From contig NZ_BCRT01000016.1 of NCBI RefSeq assembly GCF_001552735.1, forward strand, positions 1 through 64,000: a stretch of DNA of 64,000 nt, read 5' to 3'. Shown here in pieces: positions 1 through 7,738 of this stretch; within the stretch, counting starts at the first letter, position 1, and every line of letters starts with the position of its first letter. The DNA is from Sanguibacter suarezii NBRC 16159. Its GTDB lineage: Bacteria; Actinomycetota; Actinomycetes; Actinomycetales; Cellulomonadaceae. A program made the translations under genes and the position numbers. The notes under the pieces were generated by a model. That model ran no database searches. It was not told where the DNA came from and saw nothing but the letters and a program-made list of their open reading frames with translations.

Positions 1-18
1 GGGCGCCGCCAGGCGCCC
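1..18 (+). promoter_or_regulatory. Perfect hairpin upstream of the tube gene
   Basis: GGGCGCC (1-7) and GGCGCCC (12-18) form a perfect 7-bp stem with a 4-base loop, 37 bases before the GTG start at 56. No T-run follows, so it is more likely an intercistronic RNA structure (stability or attenuation between the presumed upstream sheath gene and the abundant tube protein) than a classical terminator. The role is inferred. Confidence 0.4.
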
Positions 19-55
19 GCACGTCCCGTCCTCGCACCGACCCTAGGAGTCCCCC

Positions 56-535
56 GTGGCAACAGGCCTTTTCACCAACGACCCGATCATCGCGCAGAAC
101 TTCTTCCTCGAGATCGACGGCGCCGTCATCTCCTCGCTCATGTCCGTCTCCGGCCTGGACATCGAGGTGACCGTCTCTACCTCGAAGCAGTCCGGCACCG
201 GTGGCGCGCAGGAAGAGATCAAGAGCCTGGGAGCGACCACCGCCGCTCCCGAGCTCAACCTCACCCGCGTGGCCCCGCTCGACTCGCCGTCGGACAAGAT
301 GTGGATGTGGTTCAACGACATCCGCGGCACCGGCCTGGTGGCCACCGACCGCGCCGGCGGCCGCAAGAACGGCTCGATCGTGCTCTACGACTCCTCCCGC
401 AAGGAGGTCGCACGGTTCAACTTCTTCAACTCCTGGCCGTCCAAGATCTCGACCGACCAGCTCAGCGTGGACTCCACCGAGGTCGTCAAGGAGACCATCA
501 CCCTGCAGTGCGAACGTCTTGAGCGGGTCAAGTGA
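56..535 (+). CDS. eCIS inner tube protein (T4 gp19 / Afp1-like)
   Basis: The 159-residue product matches the phage-tail tube family (T4 gp19 / Afp1, Pvc1): it opens with a Phe-rich strand (FFLEIDGAVISSLMSVSGLD), has the 'G..T..PELNLTR' middle strand, a 'W...I' helix, and ends in '..ETITLQCERLERVK', typical of tube monomers. Such proteins stack as hexamers inside the contractile sheath and carry cargo. A good ribosome site (AGGAGT, 45-50) supports the GTG start at 56. The stop overlaps the next gene by 4 bases (GTGA). In most eCIS loci the sheath gene lies just upstream; here that would be outside the window. Confidence 0.93.
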   Translation: MATGLFTNDPIIAQNFFLEIDGAVISSLMSVSGLDIEVTVSTSKQSGTGGAQEEIKSLGATTAAPELNLTRVAPLDSPSDKMWMWFNDIRGTGLVATDRAGGRKNGSIVLYDSSRKEVARFNFFNSWPSKISTDQLSVDSTEVVKETITLQCERLERVK

Positions 536-1077
536 CCCTGCAGACCACGTACGCGTTCACGCTGCCGCGCGGGTACGTCGACCCGCGCGGCGTGCTGCAC
601 CGCGAGGGGGTCATGCGGCTCGCGACGGCTCGCGACGAGCTGGAGCCGCTGCGTGACCCGTCGGTGGACGGTCCCGAGGACCCCCGCCTGACAGTGGTGA
701 TCCTCGCCCGCGTCGTGGTGAGCCTGGGTGACCTCGAGCTCGTGACGACCAACGAGATCGAGAACCTCTTCGCCGCGGACCTGGCGTTCCTGCAGGACTT
801 CTACGGAGTGATCAACTTCGGCAGCCAGGCGGAGTACGAGGAGCTTCTCGCCTCTCAGCGCGAGGCGCTCGCTCCCCCGGTCCCCGTGGCGCCCGCCGCC
901 GCGGTGGCCGAGTCAGCTGCGCCCGCGTCGTCGGCGACGTCGGCGGGGTCGGCGGGGTCCGCGGCGGGTGGACCCGACGCCGAGGTGGCTCCCGAGCGCA
1001 CGCTGGGCGCGGTCACCTCCTCGGTGACCTACGCACGTCGCACGGTGGCCGACGAGATCCCGTCGGACGCCCGCTAG
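532..1077 (+). CDS. eCIS/phage tail assembly protein
   Basis: A 181-residue protein. Residues 1-105 resemble phage tail assembly chaperone-type proteins: an N-terminal beta strand ('YAFTLPRGYVDPRGVLHREGVMRLATA') then a helical part ('LTTNEIENLFAADLAFLQDFYGVIN'). The last 70 residues are an Ala/Ser/Gly-rich tail, probably disordered. It starts with GTG four bases inside the tube gene, so it is translationally coupled to it. Its position directly after the first tube gene and before the second fits an assembly factor for tube or baseplate components. The family assignment is by pattern, so a hypothetical eCIS protein is the alternative. Confidence 0.7.
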   Translation: MTLQTTYAFTLPRGYVDPRGVLHREGVMRLATARDELEPLRDPSVDGPEDPRLTVVILARVVVSLGDLELVTTNEIENLFAADLAFLQDFYGVINFGSQAEYEELLASQREALAPPVPVAPAAAVAESAAPASSATSAGSAGSAAGGPDAEVAPERTLGAVTSSVTYARRTVADEIPSDAR

Positions 1078-1081
1078 GCCG

Positions 1082-1255
1082 ATGCTTCGTTATCCCGCGG
1101 AGGCGCTGTGGCAGGAGATCGCCTATCTCGCGTACCACCTGCACTGGCCGCTCGACGACCTCATGGACCTCGAGCACCTCGACAGGGTCCGCATGATCCG
1201 TGCGGTCTCCTCCTTGAACGACCGTGCCTGGGAGGCCGTCCGTGAAACCATCTGA
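1082..1255 (+). CDS. DUF6760 family small eCIS protein
   Basis: A 57-residue ORF. The motif 'IAYLAYHLHWPLDDLMDLEHLDR' is the hallmark of DUF6760, a small helical protein repeatedly found between tube genes in eCIS and related phage-tail loci. It is 4 bases after the previous stop, and its last 14 bases overlap the next gene. It lies in the same operon and probably acts as a small baseplate or assembly component. Its biochemical role is unknown. Confidence 0.85.
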   Translation: MLRYPAEALWQEIAYLAYHLHWPLDDLMDLEHLDRVRMIRAVSSLNDRAWEAVRETI

Positions 1256-1715
1256 CAGCGAAGCCCTCGGCGGTGAGCCGGGCAACACCTCGTGGTTCCT
1301 CTTCGAGGTGGACGGGGTGCCGATCGGCACGTTCCGTGAGGTCACGGGCCTGCAGCTCGCGGTGACCGTCGAGGAGTACGTCGAGGGCGGCCAGAACGGC
1401 TACGTCCACAAGCTGCCCGGGGTGCTGACCTGGCCCAACCTCGTCTTCACCCGGGGGCTCGTGGAGTCTGACGCCCTGTTCACCTGGGTGACAAACTCCT
1501 CGGGCGAGAACTTCGCGGCCAACGGCAACACGCTGACCAAATCGACCGGGGCGATCACCGCGCTCACCTTCACCGGTGAGCGGATGCGCGCCTGGGAGTT
1601 CGACGGCGTCTTTGCTGTCGGCTGGCAGGGGCCGTCCTTCAGCGTCGACTCCGAGACCCAGCTCACCGAGCGGCTCGAGGTCGCCCACAACGGCTTCCGG
1701 TCGAAGACGTCATGA
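1242..1715 (+). CDS. eCIS second tube/tube-initiator protein (gp19-like)
   Basis: This 157-residue protein has the gp19-type tube fold: 'WFLFEVDGVPIGTFREVTGLQLAV', the 'VHKLPGVLTWPNLVFTRGL' strand and a 'W.....' helix near residue 75, ending in strands 'FSVDSETQLTERLEVAHNGF'. eCIS particles typically use a second tube-like protein (Afp5/Pvc5) as adaptor between spike and tube. I chose the GTG at 1242 because GGGAGG lies 7 bases upstream. The in-frame GTG at 1224 has no such site. It is a paralogue of the tube protein at 56. The stop overlaps the next ATG by 4 bases. Confidence 0.9.
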   Translation: MKPSDSEALGGEPGNTSWFLFEVDGVPIGTFREVTGLQLAVTVEEYVEGGQNGYVHKLPGVLTWPNLVFTRGLVESDALFTWVTNSSGENFAANGNTLTKSTGAITALTFTGERMRAWEFDGVFAVGWQGPSFSVDSETQLTERLEVAHNGFRSKTS

Positions 1716-4700
1716 CGGGCGCTGACCTGCCGACCGGTGCCCAGCTCCGGGCCGGCGAGGTGGCGACGGCGGAGCCTGCGGGCGCTGCGACGTCGGATGC
1801 TGCCTCGTCGGGCGCTGCGCCTGCGTCGCTGACGCTGCCGTCCTCCTTCCACGCGCGGTTCCGTGCTGGCTTCGTGGGCCGCCTCGCGGCCGACTCGACG
1901 GTGTTCGTGCGCGCCAACGCGCAGTCCGGGCAGCTGCGGCGGCTCGTCACCGGACCCCTGCACCAGATGGGCACCGCTCAGCCGGTGACCGCGGTGACGG
2001 CGGGGACCGTGGGAACCCCGCGGTGGTGGCACCCCTCCTTGCGCACCCCTGCCACCGGGCACCCGGGCGCCGAGCTGGCGGCTGGGACGGGGCCGGCGTC
2101 GTCGGCCGCTGCGCCGTCGGTTGCCGCCCCGTCGGTTGCCGCTACTGCGACCACCGGCGCCAGCCGGCCCGGTGTCCGCCGCGCTCCGGGGCGGCCGGCC
2201 TTGCCGAGCCGTGCGGACCTCACCGCCCCGGTCCCGCCGCGCGGGCTGGAGCGGGTGGTACGACGCGTCCCGGACGAGAAGACCTGGACGCCGGGATCCT
2301 TCTCCCAGTCCGCCGCACCCAAGGCCATCCCCATGCGCCTGCCGCCTGAGGTGCGTGCAGCCGGGGCCATGCTCACCCCGCAGGACCGCCGACGCCGGTC
2401 GTCAGCACCGGCGGCGTCGGTGTCGGCGTCGGCGTCGGCGTCGGCCGGGTCGACCGCGCCGGGGAACTCTCCGAGAGTCAGCACCACGCCCACCTCTGCG
2501 GGGACTGGTGCGGCGGCTGACTCTCGAGCACACTCACGTCCTGTCCCCGCATCCGGGCAGCCAGGCGGCGTGCGCCGGTGGATCCGCCGTCGTGCGCTGG
2601 CCGCGCGGATCGTGGCAGCGCGGTCCGAGGCTTCCGCGCACGCCGCGGCGTCGGCCCGTCCGGCCGGTCCTGCTGGCTCGGCCGTCTCGATCGGCTCGAC
2701 CACCTCCGCCGCCGCCCGCGGCCGGGCAACCGGCTCGGCAGACTCCGCACCCCGACCGCTCCGTCGCGCCGTGGGCGCCGGCGACGGGCTGCTGGACCGT
2801 CACCGACGCACCGCGAGCGCCGGACAGACGCGACCGGTCACGACGCCGGCGGGCACGGTGGGCACGGCGGGTCTAGGCCCCCCCGACCACGCTCCGCTGT
2901 CCGGCCGGCCCCTGGCCACCTCGACCGGAGCCGGGTTGGCCGACGCGCGATCCGGCGCCGAGACCACGCACCGCTCGGTCCGCCCGCAGGTGGCGGGCGT
3001 CCGCAGGTCCATGACCGTCGGATCGATCGCGCGCGGCACAGCGTTGACCGCTGTGGGTCACCTCCAGGTGCCCGCACGCGCCGGGGCCCGGCTCGCCGTC
3101 CCGGCCGGCCCCTCACGAGTCACCTCGTCGACCTCGCCGTCGACGTCGTCGCTGCCCGCGTCTGCAGCGGCCCCAGGCTCGCGCGCGCAGTCGTCGGCGG
3201 TCCCCGTCGCAGCGTCCGTGCCTCAGGCGGGCCAGCACGTCGTCGGGCAGCACGTCACGCCGTCAGTGGCGCTGGATGCTGGCGCCCGCGGCTCGCGGCC
3301 GCTGCAGGCCGTGCCGGGCGGTCAGGTCGCGCCGGTCGCGGTTGGACGATCCGTCGCGGCGTACTCCTTGGGATCGCCTGTGGGGCTGCGCCGGATGATG
3401 GGTTCAGGCACCCGGGTGACCGGGCGGGCGCTCTCGGCGGGGGCGACCGTCACGGGACCGGGGGCGGGCGCCGCGGCGTCGGCCGGTCGCGCGAGCCTCC
3501 AGCTCGACGCCCACGCGCGGGCTACCGGATCGCGGCGTGCCGCGACCGGGGTGGACTCCTCCGGCGGCTCGTCGCCGAGCGCCACCGGCGCGACCGGCGC
3601 CGCACCGTCTGGCGCCCCGCGCAGCGCGGGCATGCTGCGCCGTGCGCTCGCCGTGGCACCTGGGACACCGTCCGCTCACCGCGCCGCGCCGGGGGGCGGC
3701 GCAGGTCACCGGCGCGCCACCGTCCGTCCGAGCGGGGCAGCCCACTCCCCTGACGCGCCCCTGCGGTCAGCCACGTCGCCGGGCTCTGCCCAGGCCCAGC
3801 GCCACCCCCAGGCGCAGCGTCATCCCCAGTCTGAGCCCGGCCACGCTCAGTCAGCAGCCCACCTGGACTCCGCCACCCGCCCGATCGCCCAGTCCCCGCG
3901 GCGCGGGTGGGCCCGCCCGAGCGGCGGGCCTCCCAGCGGGCAGGACGCGGAAGACCTCGGGTCGCTCAGCGCCTTCCGCCCGGCCCAGCCGGTCGTCGCC
4001 GCGCGCGCGGGTGCCCCCGGACAGGTGCGCCGGCTCTGGCAGCCTGCTCGTCTGTCGGCGCAGGCCGATGGCCGGTTCACCCCACCGCGCACAGCACTGG
4101 GCACAGCACCGGGCACAGCACCGGGCGCCGCCTCGGCTGCGCCGAACCGTCCTGCGTCGAACCATCCGGCGCCGAACCGTCCAGCGCCAGGGTCAGGCTC
4201 GGGCGCTCCGCGTATCCCAGGCGTGCCGGCCTCAGCGACCTCGCCATGGCTGGGCGCTGCCCCCTCGCGCCCCGCCGGCACCGCCGGCACCGCCGGCACC
4301 ACCGGCACCGCCGTCGACCGGCTCGCCGGACCGCGCTCCACCCCGGCAGGGTCAGCGGCGGGATCGGCGGGACCAGATAGTCAGTCAGCGGTCAGATGGG
4401 CCTCCGTCCGTCCATCCCCAGGCAGCCACCGCGGCAGCGCGGCGCCGGTCTCGGCTCCGGCCGGCCCGCCGATGCCGGCCGTCGCGACGGGCGGTGACCA
4501 CGCAGCCCAGCTGGGTGTCCTCAGCAGGATCACCGGCCGCACGCTGGGCCCACCTCGCGCCCTCGACCTACCCCAAGGACTCCCGATGATCGACGCATCC
4601 AGCCTGCACGGTCCCGGCAGCAGCACCCGCGCTGCCCACCCGGCCTCCGGACCGGCTCTCGCCGCCGGACCGGTGTCCCGTCACGCGACCACCCCCGCCC

Positions 4701-4873
4701 AGCTCACCGAGCTCGAGCAGCACGTGCTCGACCACCTCGACGCCCGGATCACCGCCCGCCTCGACGACGAGCTGACCCAGATCATCGAGGACCGAGTCAT
4801 CCGACGCGTCGAGGACCGGCTCCTGGACGAGCTGACCCGCCGCGCCTCTTCTGCCACCCCTGGAGTGTTCTGA
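1712..4873 (+). CDS. Giant Ala/Pro/Ser/Gly-rich eCIS operon protein of unknown function
   Basis: A 1053-residue protein made almost entirely of Ala, Ser, Pro, Gly, Arg and Thr, so likely disordered. It contains short tandem repeats: SVSASASASAG near 2420-2450, AQRHPQ repeats near 3795-3830, GTAPGTAPG near 4098-4130, NRPAxN/NRPAP near 4144-4190 and GTAGTAGTTGTA near 4276-4312. The last 60 residues differ: an acidic/basic amphipathic helix ('ELEQHVLDHLDARITARLDDE...VEDRLLDELTRR') that could form a coiled coil. The gene is coupled at both ends (ATGA at 1712, TGATG at 4871) and lies between tube and LysM genes. It occupies the usual place of a small Afp6-like gene. It could be a scaffold, a length-determining protein or a linker. 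I do not recognise a family. Confidence 0.75.
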   Translation: MTGADLPTGAQLRAGEVATAEPAGAATSDAASSGAAPASLTLPSSFHARFRAGFVGRLAADSTVFVRANAQSGQLRRLVTGPLHQMGTAQPVTAVTAGTVGTPRWWHPSLRTPATGHPGAELAAGTGPASSAAAPSVAAPSVAATATTGASRPGVRRAPGRPALPSRADLTAPVPPRGLERVVRRVPDEKTWTPGSFSQSAAPKAIPMRLPPEVRAAGAMLTPQDRRRRSSAPAASVSASASASAGSTAPGNSPRVSTTPTSAGTGAAADSRAHSRPVPASGQPGGVRRWIRRRALAARIVAARSEASAHAAASARPAGPAGSAVSIGSTTSAAARGRATGSADSAPRPLRRAVGAGDGLLDRHRRTASAGQTRPVTTPAGTVGTAGLGPPDHAPLSGRPLATSTGAGLADARSGAETTHRSVRPQVAGVRRSMTVGSIARGTALTAVGHLQVPARAGARLAVPAGPSRVTSSTSPSTSSLPASAAAPGSRAQSSAVPVAASVPQAGQHVVGQHVTPSVALDAGARGSRPLQAVPGGQVAPVAVGRSVAAYSLGSPVGLRRMMGSGTRVTGRALSAGATVTGPGAGAAASAGRASLQLDAHARATGSRRAATGVDSSGGSSPSATGATGAAPSGAPRSAGMLRRALAVAPGTPSAHRAAPGGGAGHRRATVRPSGAAHSPDAPLRSATSPGSAQAQRHPQAQRHPQSEPGHAQSAAHLDSATRPIAQSPRRGWARPSGGPPSGQDAEDLGSLSAFRPAQPVVAARAGAPGQVRRLWQPARLSAQADGRFTPPRTALGTAPGTAPGAASAAPNRPASNHPAPNRPAPGSGSGAPRIPGVPASATSPWLGAAPSRPAGTAGTAGTTGTAVDRLAGPRSTPAGSAAGSAGPDSQSAVRWASVRPSPGSHRGSAAPVSAPAGPPMPAVATGGDHAAQLGVLSRITGRTLGPPRALDLPQGLPMIDASSLHGPGSSTRAAHPASGPALAAGPVSRHATTPAQLTELEQHVLDHLDARITARLDDELTQIIEDRVIRRVEDRLLDELTRRASSATPGVF
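4274..4313 (+). repeat. Short in-frame tandem repeat (GCCGGCACC units)
   Basis: Roughly four 9-base units of GCCGGCACC/ACCGGCACC code for a Gly-Thr-Ala run inside the long low-complexity protein. A second run of GTCGGCGTCGGC-type units lies near 2419-2447. These look like slippage-prone coding microsatellites and could vary in length between strains. Confidence 0.6.
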
Positions 4874-5535
4874 TGTCCGCACCTGAGAAGGCCTCCATCG
4901 AGATCGAGGGTGGCGAGCGGATCCCCTGCCTGTTCAACCCGTCGCAGCTGAGCATCAGCCGCAGCAACCGGTGGACCGGGGACTCGATGCCGGGCCGCGG
5001 CGTACCCAAGCTGCGCTACTCCGGAGCCCGCCCGGGCACGCTGAGCGTCGACCTGTTCTTCGACACCACCCACTCCGGCGCCTCGGTCACCGACCACACG
5101 AACAAGATCCTGGCGATCATGGAGATCGACACGTCGCTGCCCGGGTCCAACGAGGCGACCAACAACGCCCGTCCCCCCTACGTCACCTTCCACTGGGGCG
5201 ACCTGCACTCCTTCAAGGCGGTCATCTCTGACCTGACGCTGACCTACACCTACTTCTCCACCACCGGTGTCCCGTTGCGCGCCTCCCTCGCTCTGCTGCT
5301 GCACCAGTACGAGCCGGCCAACAGCTACGGGGCGCAGAACCCGACGTCGGGCACGCCCAACCCGCACCAGGTCCACCGGGTGCAGGCCGGGGAGACCCTC
5401 GACCGGATCGCTGCGCGGTACTACGGGGACGCCACCCGCTGGCGCACCCTGGCCGGCGCCAACACGATCGCGGACCCGCTCGCCCTGCGGCCTGGGTCGC
5501 TGCTGTCCATCCCTCGGCTCGAGGACCTGACATGA
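4873..5535 (+). CDS. eCIS baseplate hub protein with LysM domain (Afp7-like)
   Basis: A 220-residue protein. Residues 1-155 match the Afp7/gp53-like tail hub domain ('IPCLFNPSQLSISRSNRW', 'GTLSVDLFFDT', 'PPYVTFHWGD...FKAVISDLTLTYTYFSTTGVPLRASLALLL'). Residues 166-216 form a LysM fold ('VQAGETLDRIAARYYGDATRWRTLAGANTI...PGSLLSIPRL'). In solved eCIS particles this protein ties the tube initiator to the spike; here LysM is structural and need not bind peptidoglycan. The ATG shares one base with the previous stop (TGATG) and the 3' end overlaps the spike gene by 4 bases. Confidence 0.93.
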   Translation: MSAPEKASIEIEGGERIPCLFNPSQLSISRSNRWTGDSMPGRGVPKLRYSGARPGTLSVDLFFDTTHSGASVTDHTNKILAIMEIDTSLPGSNEATNNARPPYVTFHWGDLHSFKAVISDLTLTYTYFSTTGVPLRASLALLLHQYEPANSYGAQNPTSGTPNPHQVHRVQAGETLDRIAARYYGDATRWRTLAGANTIADPLALRPGSLLSIPRLEDLT

Positions 5536-7319
5536 GCGTCACCTCGACCGGAGTGCACCTCTCCCCAACCGTGAGCGTCAACGGCACCCCGCTCGCCGTC
5601 CCTGCGATGGCGATGCTCGTCGAGCTGCGCACCGACCGCGCGGTGCGCACCGTGGGGCGCTGCACGCTGCGCTTCGCCGACCCCTCCTACGAGCTGGCCG
5701 AGTCCGGCCGGCTGGCCATCGGGGCCTCGGTCGACGTCCGCGCCCAGCGCGACACCCGCGGGGCGACCACCACGCAGGTCTTCTGCGGTGAGGTCACCGG
5801 CCTGGCGCTGGTCACCAGCCCCGGCAGTCGGCCCGAGCTCGTCGTCACGGTCGAGGAGCTCGCCCACCGCCTCGGCCGCGACAGCCACGTCACGACCTAC
5901 GCCAAGTCCAGCTATCTCGACATCCTGCGCAAGCTCCCGGCTGCCGCGGGCCTGACCGCCTCGGTCTCCGGAGCGTCCGGGGCGCCGCACGAGTACGTGC
6001 TCCAGACCGACACCGACCTCGCCCTCATCAACGACCTGACCGCCCGCACCGGGCTGGACTGGATCGTCACCGACAAGACCTTCACCACCTGGGACCCGGC
6101 CACCGGCCACCCCCAGGCGGGACGCCCCGTCCCGCTCACCCTCGGGGAGGACATCGACGACTTCGCGGTGCAGGTGACCTCAGCGGCACCGACCACGGTC
6201 GAGGTCCGCGGCTTCGACGTGCGCACCTTCCGCGAGGTCGTCGGAACTCAGAAGAGCCGGAGCGCGCCCTCCGGGGCTCCCGCGCTTGCCAGGTCCTCCC
6301 GGTCCATGACCTCGAGCGTGCTGGACATCTCCGGCTACCCCTCCTCGAGCACCGAAGCCTCCGAGCTGGCCGCGGCCCGCCTCAACTCCCAGGGCAACAC
6401 GACCGCCCGCGGCCGCTTGCAGATCCACCCGGATATCACCCCGGGCGGGCGCATCACGCTGTCCGACGCCGGCCCGGCGTCGGGCGAGTACTACGTCCGG
6501 GAGGTCTCCCACACGTACTCCGCACGCGGCTTCTACACCGAGCTCGTCGCCGGTGACAGCCCTCGGGCGACGTTGCGGTCGGTGCTGGGGTCCGCCGGCG
6601 GGCCGAGCACCGCGAGCTTCATCCGCCAGGGCACGGTCGTCGGCGTGGTCACCAACATCACCGACCCGGAGAAGCTCGGCCGGGTCAAGGTGAAGTTCCC
6701 CGTCCTCGGGGACGCGATCGAGTCTGACTGGGCCCGGGTGACGTCTGTGGGCGGCGGTCCGGCCCGCGGTCTGGTGGCCACACCCGAGGTCAACGACGAG
6801 GTGCTGGTGACCTTCGAGAACGGTGACATGCGCCGCCCGCTCGTCATCGGCGGACTGCACAACGGCAAGAACACCCCGTCCTCCCGCTCGGTGGTGAGCT
6901 CGGACGGCAAGGTCGAGACCCGGTCGCTGTCCTCCCGGCTGGGCCACGTCGTCGAGCTCTCCGACGGCGCGGGCGACGACAAGCAGTACGTCCTGCTCGC
7001 CCTCGCCGGGCACCAGCACAAGCTCCACGTGGGCAAGGACCGCGCCGACCTCGTCGTACCTGCCGACGTCCCCCTGACCATCTCCGCGGGGACGTCGACG
7101 ATCAGCTTCGACGGGTCGGGCAAGATCACCCTGAAAGGCACCGAGATCATCATCGACGCAGACACCAAGATCTCCCTCAAGGCACCCACCATCGACGTGG
7201 CCGCCAGCAACAAGGTCGCCGTGACCGCCGCGGCCCAGGCCGAGCTGTCCGGGGCGAAGGTGGCCGTCAAGGGCTCCGCGATGACCGAGATCACCGGTGG
7301 GATGGTGACGATCAATTGA
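5532..7319 (+). CDS. eCIS spike protein (VgrG / Afp8-like)
   Basis: A 595-residue spike. Residues 1-350 resemble the phage late-control gpD/gp27 hub ('ELRTDRAVRTVGRCTLRFADP', 'DLALINDLTARTGLDWIV'). Residues 365-450 are a gp5-type OB fold ('GTVVGVVTNITDPEKLGRVK' and 'VNDEVLVTFENGD' with 'PLVIGGLHNG'). The C-terminal 100 residues are a repetitive beta-strand needle ending in GMVTIN. It would trimerise at the tip of the tube, capped by the DUF4280 PAAR-like protein encoded at 22426-22818. No extra effector domain is fused to it. It is coupled to the genes on both sides (ATGA, then TTGA). Confidence 0.95.
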   Translation: MSVTSTGVHLSPTVSVNGTPLAVPAMAMLVELRTDRAVRTVGRCTLRFADPSYELAESGRLAIGASVDVRAQRDTRGATTTQVFCGEVTGLALVTSPGSRPELVVTVEELAHRLGRDSHVTTYAKSSYLDILRKLPAAAGLTASVSGASGAPHEYVLQTDTDLALINDLTARTGLDWIVTDKTFTTWDPATGHPQAGRPVPLTLGEDIDDFAVQVTSAAPTTVEVRGFDVRTFREVVGTQKSRSAPSGAPALARSSRSMTSSVLDISGYPSSSTEASELAAARLNSQGNTTARGRLQIHPDITPGGRITLSDAGPASGEYYVREVSHTYSARGFYTELVAGDSPRATLRSVLGSAGGPSTASFIRQGTVVGVVTNITDPEKLGRVKVKFPVLGDAIESDWARVTSVGGGPARGLVATPEVNDEVLVTFENGDMRRPLVIGGLHNGKNTPSSRSVVSSDGKVETRSLSSRLGHVVELSDGAGDDKQYVLLALAGHQHKLHVGKDRADLVVPADVPLTISAGTSTISFDGSGKITLKGTEIIIDADTKISLKAPTIDVAASNKVAVTAAAQAELSGAKVAVKGSAMTEITGGMVTIN

Positions 7320-7738
7320 CCGTCCAGAGCTCCTCGGAGATCCCGTCCTTCATCGGCCGCGGCTTCAGCTGGCCGATGACCGTGGACCACACCGGCTCGA
7401 TCGCCCTGACCAACGGCGCGCAGGACCTCGACCACTCCATCCACGTCGTGCTGCTCACCGCCCCCGGTGAGCGCCTCATGCGGCCCCAGTTCGGCTGCCG
7501 GATCTGGGACCTGCTGTTCGAGCCGGTCAACGCGAACCTGCTGGGTCTGATCTCCCAGGCGGTCCGCGACGCCCTGGCCCAGTGGGAGCCGCGGATCGCC
7601 GTCGAGGACGTGCGTCCCGTCCAGGACGCCACCGACTCGTCGCTGGTCCGCATCGAGATCACCTACCGGGTCAAGGCGACCAACGACCGCCGCAACCTGG
7701 TGTACCCCTTCTATGTCATCCCCCGCGAGGACTCCTGA
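7316..7738 (+). CDS. eCIS baseplate wedge protein gp25-like (Afp9)
   Basis: A 140-residue member of the gp25/GPW lysozyme-like baseplate family, recognised by 'HVVLLTAPGERLMRPQFGCRIWDLLFEPVN' containing the conserved 'PGER..RP.FG....L.F.P' signature, and 'LIRIEITYRVKATNDRRNLVYPF'-like C-terminal strands. It nucleates the sheath at the baseplate. It uses a TTG start overlapping the spike stop (TTGA). The stop shares a base with the next ATG. Confidence 0.95.
   Translation: MTVQSSSEIPSFIGRGFSWPMTVDHTGSIALTNGAQDLDHSIHVVLLTAPGERLMRPQFGCRIWDLLFEPVNANLLGLISQAVRDALAQWEPRIAVEDVRPVQDATDSSLVRIEITYRVKATNDRRNLVYPFYVIPREDS

Noticed and set aside
2121-4589. Long overlapping frames inside the Ala/Pro-rich gene on both strands
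   Set aside because: High GC and repeats keep all frames open; only the 1712 frame has coupled start and stop and a structured C-terminus.
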